Part shown: in pieces, positions 53,453-61,792 of the stretch
How the letters are laid out: every line of letters starts with the position of its first letter
How positions within the stretch are numbered: the first letter of the stretch is position 1
From: Capilliphycus robustus
Lineage (GTDB): Bacteria; Cyanobacteriota; Cyanobacteriia; Cyanobacteriales; Microcoleaceae
Direction of reading: 5' to 3'
Assembly (NCBI RefSeq): GCF_034932365.1
Contig: NZ_JAYGHR010000064.1
Span: 62,001-126,000, forward strand
Length of the DNA: 64,000 nt
Notes under the pieces: model-generated
Database searches by the model: none
What the model saw: the letters and a program-made list of their open reading frames with translations, nothing else
Told to the model about the DNA's origin: nothing
Program-made: the position numbers and the translations under genes

Positions 53453-55159
53453 ATGAATACAAATGTAGCTAGCTCCCCAACTCGAGAAGAAGAACGTTTA
53501 GATCCGTTCTCTCAACCTTCTGATTTGCTCTGCTTGTTACCTGCCAATGCTCAAGTCATTGTTGAAGTCGGATATCAAACAGGAACAACCGCAAGTCAGT
53601 ATCAACAAATTAACCCTCACTGTTCCTATCTCGAAATTGTATCAAATTTAGAAACGGTTGAAGTCGAGCAAAAATTTGAATATCTCCCCGTCGGAATAAC
53701 ATCAGGAACGGTTGATTGTTTGGTCTATGATAATAGTCTACCGTTTATGAAAAATCCGGCTAAAATTCTCCAGCATCAAACCCATTGGTTACACTCAGAT
53801 GGAGAAGTAGTAGCTTGTATTCCGAACGTCCAGTATTGGCGGAAGATTGTGGGTTTGTTACAGGGAAAATGGGGAATAAGAGAGGATCAAACATTATCTC
53901 AACTCGAGCAATTACCCCAACAGGAATTTACTCTAGAAAAAATTCAACATTTGTTTCAATCTGCGGGACTGCAAATTTATGAAATCCAAACTCGGGGACA
54001 AAAAGATGAGGAATTTCAACAGTTTTTACAACTCATTCAACCGATCATTCAAGCCTTAAATTTAGACGTCAATCGTTTTGCAACTCAAACAGCCGCCCAA
54101 CGCTATTTAATTCGAGCAACTCGTTCCTTGAAACCCCTCCGTCGCTTACTGATTCAAACGGTAATGATGGCGCCAACTGCTTGCGATCGCCTGCGTGTTT
54201 TAGAACCGGATCGTTTCACTCAAACTCAACCGGGAACTCGTGCGGTTTCTGGAGTAAAATCTTTTCCGACAGTCGCACCAATACCGGGAGAAGAAAAGGT
54301 GATAATATGGCAGAGAGCAATTATGTCTTATCAAGATTATCTGCCTAAATTAAGACAGTTACTGCAAGAAGGTTATCTGATTATTGCTGAAATTGATGAT
54401 AATCCCCTGCGACGACGAGAATATGCAGAAAATCGTTATTTAAGTTATCGAGGATGTCATGCTGTACAAACCTCAACGGAAGCTTTAGCAGTTTTTTTAC
54501 GACAACTTAATCCTCATGTTGCTGTCTTTCAAAATCAACTGGCTTATTTACCCCCTCCGCGAATTGATCAAGGGGAAACTGTGACGTTATTTTTTGGGGC
54601 GTTAAACCGCGAAAAAGACTGGAAACCGATTATTCAGGCGTTAAACCGAGTTTTAGCGAAACATCAAAATAAAGTCCGAGTTAAGGTGATTCATGATCGC
54701 TTGTTTTTTGACTCCCTAGAAACGCCTCACAAAGAATTTGAAGCCTTTTGCAGTTATGAACGGTATCAAAATATTCTGCATACTTGTGATGTTGGATTAT
54801 TACCCTTGGCTGCTACACCCGTCAATTTAATGAAATCTGATTTAAAATTTCTAGAATGTGCAGGTCATGGGGTTGCGGTTTTAGCCAGTCCAACGGTTTA
54901 TGAAAAATCGATTATCCAGGGAAAAACGGGATTAATTTATCGTACAATTAAACAGTTTGAAACGCAACTCGATGAATTAATTGTTAATCCGACAGTCCGA
55001 CAACAACTCGCCGCGAATGCCTATGAATGGGTGAGAAATCATCGCCTCCTTTGTCAACATTATCCCAAACGACGAAGTTGGTATTTGCAAATGCGCGATC
55101 GCTTACCGGAGTTAAATCAACAGTTACGCCAGCGTGTACCAGAATTGTTTGTAGAATAA
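53453..55159 (+). CDS. Fusion: methyltransferase-like N-terminus and GT4-type glycosyltransferase
   Basis: 568 residues. The N-terminal part (about 20-210) looks like a SAM-methyltransferase fold (VIVEVGYQTGTTASQYQQ, ILQHQTHWLHSDGEVVACIPN, degenerate motif I). The C-terminal part (about 275-555) resembles a GT-B glycosyltransferase (TLFFGALNREKDW, RYQNILHTCDVGLLPLAATPVNLMKSDLKFLECAGHGVAVLASP). It starts at ATG 53453 and precedes a hypothetical gene by 22 bp. No closer function can be given from the sequence. Confidence 0.65.
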   Translation: MNTNVASSPTREEERLDPFSQPSDLLCLLPANAQVIVEVGYQTGTTASQYQQINPHCSYLEIVSNLETVEVEQKFEYLPVGITSGTVDCLVYDNSLPFMKNPAKILQHQTHWLHSDGEVVACIPNVQYWRKIVGLLQGKWGIREDQTLSQLEQLPQQEFTLEKIQHLFQSAGLQIYEIQTRGQKDEEFQQFLQLIQPIIQALNLDVNRFATQTAAQRYLIRATRSLKPLRRLLIQTVMMAPTACDRLRVLEPDRFTQTQPGTRAVSGVKSFPTVAPIPGEEKVIIWQRAIMSYQDYLPKLRQLLQEGYLIIAEIDDNPLRRREYAENRYLSYRGCHAVQTSTEALAVFLRQLNPHVAVFQNQLAYLPPPRIDQGETVTLFFGALNREKDWKPIIQALNRVLAKHQNKVRVKVIHDRLFFDSLETPHKEFEAFCSYERYQNILHTCDVGLLPLAATPVNLMKSDLKFLECAGHGVAVLASPTVYEKSIIQGKTGLIYRTIKQFETQLDELIVNPTVRQQLAANAYEWVRNHRLLCQHYPKRRSWYLQMRDRLPELNQQLRQRVPELFVE

Positions 55160-55181
55160 ATCAATAAATGGTAGCAAAACA

Positions 55182-56060
55182 ATGCGAATTTTATTTACTC
55201 TTCCCCATTTTTATAAAGCCACTGACGAAGGAAAACACGCTTCCCTCAATAAAGATCCTCGTCCCCGGATGATGGCATTAGGTATGGCATTAACAGCGTT
55301 GCGGGGGTTGTATAGCCAGTCTCAATGCACAATTGATATTGCTAAATGTGTTACCCTTCCGGCTAACGAAACCAACAGAAACGAGATTGATATTGTGATT
55401 TGTACCACCCAAAACGCTCATTTATTAGCCCATCTTCCGTTTCCTGCGGGAAGTTACAAACATCATCAAACTAAAGCTGAACCGATGTTGTTGGGGTTTG
55501 AATGTCAAGCGGTTTTACGAGAGGGTTTGGGTAAGTACGATTATTATTGCTATTTAGAAGATGATTTAATATTACATGATCCTTGGTTATTTGTCAAGTT
55601 AGGTTGGTTCACTCATCATGCAGGAAATGGATGTTTATTGCAATTAAACCGCTATGAAATTTCTCCGAATGGTAAAGTCGCCAAAGCTTATGTGGATGGC
55701 GATCTTTTACCTCATCTAACGGCTAAGTTTCAAAATGTACAGGAAAAACCGCAATTTGTGGGAAAAGTCATGGAACAGTCAGTGAAGTTTCAACGGGCTT
55801 TAAACCCCCATTCAGGCTGTTATTTTTTAAATGCTGAACAGATGGAATATTGGGTGAAACAACCCTATTTTTTAGACCGAGATTGTAGCTTTGTGGGGCC
55901 GTTAGAAAGCGCGGCAACATTAGGAATTATGAAAACCTTTAAAATCTATAAAGCGGCTCCCAGTCATGCTAATTTTATGGAAATTCAACATTTTGGCTCA
56001 AGTTTTTTGAATTTAATTGGTAAACAAGTTAAATTTCAAAATCCTGAAACTAGCGATTAA
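55182..56060 (+). CDS. Conserved protein of unknown function, GT-A-like
   Basis: 292 residues, no membrane helix. MRILFTLPHFYKATDEGKHA at the start and YYCYLEDDLILHDPWLF near residue 125 recall a GT-A fold with an acidic metal site (LEDD), and GPLESAATLG is a further conserved-looking block. It probably is a glycosyltransferase acting with the preceding gene (gap 22 bp, same operon). I do not recognise a specific family. Confidence 0.5.
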   Translation: MRILFTLPHFYKATDEGKHASLNKDPRPRMMALGMALTALRGLYSQSQCTIDIAKCVTLPANETNRNEIDIVICTTQNAHLLAHLPFPAGSYKHHQTKAEPMLLGFECQAVLREGLGKYDYYCYLEDDLILHDPWLFVKLGWFTHHAGNGCLLQLNRYEISPNGKVAKAYVDGDLLPHLTAKFQNVQEKPQFVGKVMEQSVKFQRALNPHSGCYFLNAEQMEYWVKQPYFLDRDCSFVGPLESAATLGIMKTFKIYKAAPSHANFMEIQHFGSSFLNLIGKQVKFQNPETSD

Positions 56061-56101
56061 AATCCCTGTCTGAAAGTCAGTTTGCCATTGTAGTCAGTAA
56101 A

Positions 56102-56192
56102 GGCAAAAGGCAAGAGGCAAGAGGCAAAAGGCAAGAGGCAAAAGGCAAAAGGCAAGAGGCAAAAGGCAAAAGGCAAGAGGCAAAAGGCAAGA
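56102..56192 (+). repeat. Heptamer array GGCAAAA/GGCAAGA x13
   Basis: Thirteen uninterrupted 7-base units alternating between GGCAAAA and GGCAAGA. A variable short tandem repeat in the gap between two convergent genes. Confidence 0.9.
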
Positions 56193-56279
56193 GGTAATCG
56201 CAGCGTTCATGCAAAATTTGGGAGGAATTTAAAGTGCTACTCTACCAATCGGATTTGGTATCCCAACTCAAAAAACAAT

Positions 56280-56302
56280 AGGATGAGCAATGCCCATCCT
56301 AC
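56280..56302. terminator. Palindrome TAGGATG...CATCCTA between convergent genes
   Basis: TAGGATG (56280-56286) and CATCCTA (56296-56302) make a 7-bp stem (extended by GC pairs) 40 bp from the RTX gene stop. It resembles a common cyanobacterial repeat and may work as a bidirectional terminator. Confidence 0.45.
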
Positions 56303-56342
56303 TTAATTTTATTGAGAATTCCAGAGAACGCGCCTCATACGT

Positions 56343-58469
56343 TTAGATAAAGGTAACGTCAGTCCGAGACAAGTCAGGGCCACGTCCATCGACTAAACTA
56401 AAGCGAGCGACAGTCGTAGCAGCATCAGGACCTGAACCATCTGGATCGTACTGTAAGATACCGCCTTGGCGTTGGTAAACGAGAACTCCTGTATTGATCT
56501 CTGCCCGTACAACACCAGTGACGGTACTGGTTCCAGAGGCTAGGTAAGTTTGAGTAGGACTCAGTTCAATTAACTCATCGTCGTTCGGGCGTCCAGTGGA
56601 AGCAAAGTTGAAGCCACCATTGCTAGTTGCACCCTGACGAGTAAAGACTAACTTATCAACCCCAACCGTGAAGTCCCCAATCAAGTCACCTATCGTGCTT
56701 GTTGCTCCGGTACTTTGGAAGACTTCAGCTTTAAACTGATAGAAGAAGGAATCGCTTCCCTCTCCACCGACTAACGTATCTCCAAAAGAAGGTCCACCTG
56801 CAACAGGGTCGGAGTTGAAGCTACCTTGGAGGGTATCATCTCCATCTTGACCAACGAGAGAGTCATCGCCCTGGCCACCGAAGAGGAAGTCATTTCCACC
56901 CCCGGCGAGGATGGTGTCATCTCCTTTACCGATAAATGCCAATGCGCCCTGGTTATCACTGGTAATACCTACAATCGTACCACCCCGCAGGACATCATCA
57001 CCCGCACCCCCTACGATACTGTCATCCCCTATACTACCGTTAATCACGTTGTCGCCCAAGGTGTCAAACAGAACAAAAACTTCACCTTCTGGGGCTTGAT
57101 CATTTTCAAATTGATAATTGGCAGTAATGCTGTCGTTTCCTTCCAGGTTTGCGGAGTCTGTGAGTAAGACATCACTGGTGGAATTGAGGGTAATAGTGTC
57201 GTCTCCGGAACCGCCCGCAAAGATGTTGATTAAACCGGTTGCGGTTTCAGCTTGAGACGCGCCACTCAGGATGTCATTACCTGCACCGCCAAACAGACTG
57301 ACTTCGAGTGAAGTGGTTGCAGTTCTGACGAAGCCACTCCCATCGAGGGTATCATTACCGTCTCCGCCATCCATCAGAGTGAACAAGCCTCTGAGGAGGT
57401 CATCACCGCCACCCCCAAGCATGAAATCGCTCTCAAAAGCGGCTGTCAGGGTGTCAGCGCCTTCACCGCCATCGAGGGTACTTTCTCCAGCAAAACCCGG
57501 TAAACTGCTGAATACACCTTGAGCGGTGAGGACATCTGAGGTCATTGTCATCAGACTGTCATCCCCATCGCCCCCAAAGATGGAATCCTGGACAGCGAAA
57601 CTTTGGATCGTGTCGCTACCCGCACCACCGTTAAACAGGTTACTACCTTCGCCAAAAAAGCCAATACCGCCTCTGAGGAGGTCGTCACCATCGCCCCCTT
57701 CAAGGGTTGTCCGGCTGATACCGACAGTAGAGGCTGCTGCGGTTGTTCCCCCGATCGCAGTCCGTTGTTCGATGCGGTTTTGGACAACGACAATATCATC
57801 ACCCAAATCACCGCCGAGGAAACTGCTGCTACCGACCCCAACAATGGAGTCGTCATCTTGACCCCCGTAAAGGCTTTCGGAGTCACCTGTACCTACGATG
57901 GTGTCATTACCAAGGTTTCCTGCAACGAAGTTACGACCTTGGTTAACGCCTGCAATTTGAGAGCCGATGGAAATGCCGATGTTACTGCCACCACCAGTGG
58001 TCGAGAACCCGATCAGGTCGTTGTCTTTACCGCCATAGATGGAGTCACCGCCCTGGACACCCCCTAAGATGGTGTCATTCCCCTCGTTTCCGAACTGCAA
58101 GTTGTTGACCGACAGGGCGATCATAAAGTCTCGGTCAGCGCCCCCGTACAGGGTAGCTGTTGAAGTAGCGGTTAGGGTATCGCGACCGTCATCGCCAATT
58201 GCTGTGGAGACGTTTTCGACAATCAGAGAGTCATTACCTTGACCCCCGAAAAGTGTATCGTTAGGGCCTCTACTGGTGAGAATATCGTTGTCTTGGCCGC
58301 CCTCGATTTGACTGCCGCCCAAAGTGGCTGAGAGAATCGTATCATTGCCGATTCCCCCCAAAACAGTATCCGGTTTCACCGCCACTATCGAATTTTGATC
58401 CCAAAAATTAGGACCCGAGCCGAGTATTTCGTCAAGTCTTGTCGGATTACCGATTGGTTGTGATGTCAT
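56343..58469 (-). CDS. RTX (GGxGxD) calcium-binding exoprotein
   Basis: About 708 residues. A short N-terminal leader (about 1-45) is followed by many nonapeptide-type RTX motifs (GGIGNDTIL, GGQGNDSLIV, GGDGDDSL, GGAGNDIL, GGSGDDTITL and so on) spread over residues 45-620, and a C-terminal domain ending LSRTDVTFI. RTX repeats bind calcium and fold after secretion; the export signal lies at the C-terminus, as for type I secretion. No enzyme domain is seen. The ppiC-ABC-hlyD operon at 43062-49031 is the natural exporter, though the genes are about 7 kb apart. ATG 58469 has GGAGGAG upstream. Long frames on the other strand arise from the repeats. Confidence 0.88.
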   Translation of the reverse strand: MTSQPIGNPTRLDEILGSGPNFWDQNSIVAVKPDTVLGGIGNDTILSATLGGSQIEGGQDNDILTSRGPNDTLFGGQGNDSLIVENVSTAIGDDGRDTLTATSTATLYGGADRDFMIALSVNNLQFGNEGNDTILGGVQGGDSIYGGKDNDLIGFSTTGGGSNIGISIGSQIAGVNQGRNFVAGNLGNDTIVGTGDSESLYGGQDDDSIVGVGSSSFLGGDLGDDIVVVQNRIEQRTAIGGTTAAASTVGISRTTLEGGDGDDLLRGGIGFFGEGSNLFNGGAGSDTIQSFAVQDSIFGGDGDDSLMTMTSDVLTAQGVFSSLPGFAGESTLDGGEGADTLTAAFESDFMLGGGGDDLLRGLFTLMDGGDGNDTLDGSGFVRTATTSLEVSLFGGAGNDILSGASQAETATGLINIFAGGSGDDTITLNSTSDVLLTDSANLEGNDSITANYQFENDQAPEGEVFVLFDTLGDNVINGSIGDDSIVGGAGDDVLRGGTIVGITSDNQGALAFIGKGDDTILAGGGNDFLFGGQGDDSLVGQDGDDTLQGSFNSDPVAGGPSFGDTLVGGEGSDSFFYQFKAEVFQSTGATSTIGDLIGDFTVGVDKLVFTRQGATSNGGFNFASTGRPNDDELIELSPTQTYLASGTSTVTGVVRAEINTGVLVYQRQGGILQYDPDGSGPDAATTVARFSLVDGRGPDLSRTDVTFI

Positions 58470-58546
58470 TGATTTTTCACTCCTCCGCAATCATGTCAAT
58501 AAAACCATTGGGACTACAGACACTGCCTGAGACACCATACTTTGTT

Positions 58547-58643
58547 CGGCAGTAGTTTAACCTTTCCGCCCTCAGCAAGTCTAGTGCCTGACAACCAGTT
58601 CTGTCTACTGGCTGTCGGTGACTGTTTATACGGCAGTAGTTTA
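58547..58643 (-). promoter_or_regulatory. Two identical 13-bp direct repeats upstream of the RTX gene
   Basis: CGGCAGTAGTTTA occurs at 58547-58559 and again at 58631-58643 (minus strand TAAACTACTGCCG), 84 bp apart. Both lie 78-174 bp upstream of the RTX gene start and could be paired binding sites for a regulator. Similarity extends slightly past the core on the 3' side (ACCTT). Confidence 0.45.
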
Positions 58644-58836
58644 CCTTAAATGTTTTCAAACTTGACCTTCCTCTAAGTGTCTGCTAATCACTTCTCTATA
58701 AAGTTATGTCGAGTACCCAACCGTTCTAGACGCAGTGGGTTTGCGAATGGTTCCAGTTGATCCTCTGTCATCCCCTCACATTACCCCTGGACGCTTAGAC
58801 CATCGTAAGACGAATGAACACAGGGATGCTATGCAC
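58644..58836. other. Gap upstream of the RTX gene
   Basis: No supported gene or strong hairpin. With the repeat pair it makes up the 367-bp region between the RTX gene and the GT4 gene at 58837. Confidence 0.4.
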
Positions 58837-60078
58837 TCAATTTCCAAGCCTGGGAACGCTTAAGGAACGATTTGCCACGTCCTGAATCAGTTTTAACTGT
58901 TGGGGTAACAGTTTCGCTAAATCATAGCGTTCTAAAGCCGTTTGGCGTGCTTTGAGACGGATTTCAGCCATGTGGTCTGGGTGATCGAGGACTTCACAGA
59001 CCCGATCGGCGATCTGTTTGGGGGAGAAAAAGTCTACTAATAAACCGTTTTCGCCATCGCGAATCACTTCCTTGACAGGCTGCGTATCCGAACCCACCAC
59101 TAAACACCCCGTAGACATCGACTCAATCATTGACCAGGACAGCACAAAGGGTCGCGTTAGGTAGATATGGACGTCAGATGCTTGAATCACTTTTAAATAT
59201 TGACCGTAAGGCAATGGCCCGACAAAATGAATTCGCGATAAATCCAAGGGAATTCTCTTGAGCATATGCTCTTTGTAACTGACCCCATCGGGTAAGGATT
59301 TGCCATAACAAACCCGTTCCGAACCCACCACCACCACATGACAGTTAGGCCGACGCTCCTGGATATACGCCACTGCTTCAATAAATTCCGGAAAACCTCG
59401 ATAGGGTTCCATTCCTCGGGCGACATAAGTCACCAGTTCCTCTACACCCGATAAATCGCAGTTGGGAAGAACCAGTTTTGCTCCCGGATCGGGTTTAAAG
59501 TAGCTGGTATCGACGCCATCATGGAGAACGGAGATTTTGCTTTGCAGTTCCGGGGGAAATTGCGATCGCTGCCAATAGGTGGGAGACAGTCCCCAGTCGC
59601 AGGTGTATAAATCGACCAGGATCGGAGTATTCTTAATCCGAATTCGGGCCATATCATCAACAGTTAGGGGATCGGCGGGGTCAAAATCTGCATCCGATCC
59701 TTTACTGTGATAGAACCATTCAAAATAACACAGTAGGGGAACATCGGGAAAGGCTTCTTTGACAAACAGCGTTGGCCCCCAACCGGAATGACCACAGATG
59801 ACGTCGGGGACAAACCCTTGGGCTTTCAGTTGTTCGGCCATTCTAAATACACCCTGTCCATGCAACACGGCACTTTCTAGGGCGCGGACATACTGATGGG
59901 TTTGGGGACTGGCATCGCGAGAGGGTTTAAATAGGGCTTTGCGAACTCCGGGAATGTTCCACTCGGGACGCTCATTTTTCGTCCCAAACACAACTTGATT
60001 TTTCGGATCAGCTCCTAATGCGGTGATAATATGACGATATTGAGCAGGAAAGTTCGGATGCAAAAATAAGGCTCGCAT
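58837..60078 (-). CDS. Glycosyltransferase family 4
   Basis: 413 residues with a GT-B fold. The N-terminal domain begins MRALFLHPNFPAQY and has ICGHSGWGPTLFVKEAFPDVPLLCYFEWFY; the donor domain has VLHDGVDTSYFKP, YVARGMEPYRGFPEFIEA and the EX7E-type ESMSTGCLVVGSDTQPVKEVI. Donor and acceptor unknown. On the minus strand, 62 bp after the sulfotransferase-methyltransferase gene, so likely one operon with the two genes upstream. Confidence 0.85.
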   Translation of the reverse strand: MRALFLHPNFPAQYRHIITALGADPKNQVVFGTKNERPEWNIPGVRKALFKPSRDASPQTHQYVRALESAVLHGQGVFRMAEQLKAQGFVPDVICGHSGWGPTLFVKEAFPDVPLLCYFEWFYHSKGSDADFDPADPLTVDDMARIRIKNTPILVDLYTCDWGLSPTYWQRSQFPPELQSKISVLHDGVDTSYFKPDPGAKLVLPNCDLSGVEELVTYVARGMEPYRGFPEFIEAVAYIQERRPNCHVVVVGSERVCYGKSLPDGVSYKEHMLKRIPLDLSRIHFVGPLPYGQYLKVIQASDVHIYLTRPFVLSWSMIESMSTGCLVVGSDTQPVKEVIRDGENGLLVDFFSPKQIADRVCEVLDHPDHMAEIRLKARQTALERYDLAKLLPQQLKLIQDVANRSLSVPRLGN

Positions 60079-60139
60079 GATTCATGTAAAATGGGTTTTT
60101 AGGATTAATACAAACTTCAACACATCACAGAGAAATTCA

Positions 60140-61741
60140 TTAAAATTCGGCGGGCGCTCGACACACCCAAACACAATCTCTCGGAACGGATTGAGTATCT
60201 TTTAATAGAATCTCATAGTTGAGATGGGTGAGAAATTTTTCCATTATTGAGTCGGTCATCACTGAAAATGCCGTTCCATGTCGGCGCCCCAATAAGTTCT
60301 TATCCCAATCACTTAGAAATTTCTTCCATCCCAATTCACTTAAAACATTTGTATGGTGAAAAAGACAGAGGCGATCGCCTCGCATCAGCCGAGGAATTTG
60401 GGTGAGATAGTTAAAGATATCTCGCGGTTCTATATGCACCATCGTATCGTAGCAGAAACAGACATCAATTGAACCTGAGTCAACACCTTCTAAGCTTAAA
60501 CCATCCAGTTTGACATAGCTGACTCGTTCTTCCCCTAAGCGATCGCGGGTTGCTTGCAACATTCCTTCGGAGATATCGGCACAAACTAAGCTTTGACAAT
60601 ATTTGAACAGTAATGCGGCGGTTTTTCCGCCCCCAATTCCTATTTCTAAAACGGTTTGATGGGGTTTAATATAAGGCCTAATAAACTGGTTTTCAATTAA
60701 CGCCTCATATTCGGCTAAAGTTTGAGCGGCACCTGCGGCTAACCCGATCCATTCATCGCCGGGATAAATATATTCAGAGTCGGTACTCTGCCAATTTTTA
60801 ACATAGTCATCCCAAGCCCCTTCATAATCAATTTTTAACTCGTTCATCATCGGTTTGTTGATTTGGGTAGTAGACAAAAATAAGGGAGAAGAATTCATTT
60901 CTGTCGTCGCTTCTCTCAAGAAGTTTTCGGATTCAGATTTTGGCGTTGATTCTTCGACTTTCCATTCAAAGGCTGCACCGATTAATTCTACCAGTTTTTG
61001 ATTATGCGGTTGAAAGTATTTTGAGAGTTTATCTCGGACTTTTTGCGGGGCGGATGGATACTCTCCGACATTATATTTTTTGTAATTCAGCAGTTGAAAA
61101 CGGGGTAAATCGAGAAAATCAAACACTTGATTGAGGATCTCTGGAGATTGGCTCGAAAAGTCTTCACTTTTGAGGATTAAAAACTGTTCTCGCGGAAAAA
61201 ATTTCATCCAGTTTTGCAGTTGTTCGATATAAATTCCTCGGGAAAGATAGGAATAATGTTGATGGTTATAACTATAATAATTTTCATCGGCTAGGATTTT
61301 TTCGGTTTCTCCCAGAAGACGATTATGTTCTTGGCTAATGGCTTCTTCTAAGGATAACATTTCATAGCCTAAGTTCACTTCCCAATAGTAATGAGAAATC
61401 GCTCGATCTACAGGGTTTCTCAGTAAGACTATAAATTTCATGTGTGGAAAGTGATGATAAACCCGTTGAGGAACACCAGGATGAAACAGATAATAAGGGG
61501 TTCCTTCCCCGGTTAGCAACAGTTTTCCATCGGCTGTTGAGGGAAATTGAGATCGATACCAGTCTATTCCCTTGTGATAGTGTAAGGTAAAAAAATGAAC
61601 TTCTTTTTGGGTTGCAGGTAAAATCTGAGGATGCTGACACAGATGGTTATACAGGGAGTTTGTTCCGCCTTTTTGTGTTCCTAAAATGATAAAATGAGGC
61701 GGTTCAATGCGTTCAGATGGATTGATATTTTGGGGGTTCAA
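60140..61741 (-). CDS. Fusion of sulfotransferase and SAM-methyltransferase
   Basis: 533 residues. The N-terminal half (about 15-260) is a P-loop sulfotransferase with the PAPS 5'-phosphosulfate loop GTQKGGT (21-27), KEVHFF, the 3'-phosphate region VLLRNPVDRAISHY and a heparan-sulfate N-sulfotransferase-like layout. The C-terminal half (about 300-533) is a class I methyltransferase (VLEIGIGGGKTAALL, ICFCYD-type post-motif). It would put sulfate and methyl groups on a glycan. The two-domain fusion is uncommon. Confidence 0.82.
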   Translation of the reverse strand: MNPQNINPSERIEPPHFIILGTQKGGTNSLYNHLCQHPQILPATQKEVHFFTLHYHKGIDWYRSQFPSTADGKLLLTGEGTPYYLFHPGVPQRVYHHFPHMKFIVLLRNPVDRAISHYYWEVNLGYEMLSLEEAISQEHNRLLGETEKILADENYYSYNHQHYSYLSRGIYIEQLQNWMKFFPREQFLILKSEDFSSQSPEILNQVFDFLDLPRFQLLNYKKYNVGEYPSAPQKVRDKLSKYFQPHNQKLVELIGAAFEWKVEESTPKSESENFLREATTEMNSSPLFLSTTQINKPMMNELKIDYEGAWDDYVKNWQSTDSEYIYPGDEWIGLAAGAAQTLAEYEALIENQFIRPYIKPHQTVLEIGIGGGKTAALLFKYCQSLVCADISEGMLQATRDRLGEERVSYVKLDGLSLEGVDSGSIDVCFCYDTMVHIEPRDIFNYLTQIPRLMRGDRLCLFHHTNVLSELGWKKFLSDWDKNLLGRRHGTAFSVMTDSIMEKFLTHLNYEILLKDTQSVPRDCVWVCRAPAEF

Positions 61742-61792
61742 GTTTTTCTCCTGACTATTTTTTCGGTAACAATTTAGCTTTAAACATCGTTG

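Noticed and set aside
56102..56192. Regular array that might look like a CRISPR
   Set aside because: The unit is only 7 bp without spacers; it is a short tandem repeat. The same holds for the other heptamer arrays.
57271..58242. Several long plus-strand ORFs opposite the RTX gene
   Set aside because: They arise from antisense reading of GGxGxD repeats, are rich in Ser/Pro and lack ribosome sites; several frames are open at once.
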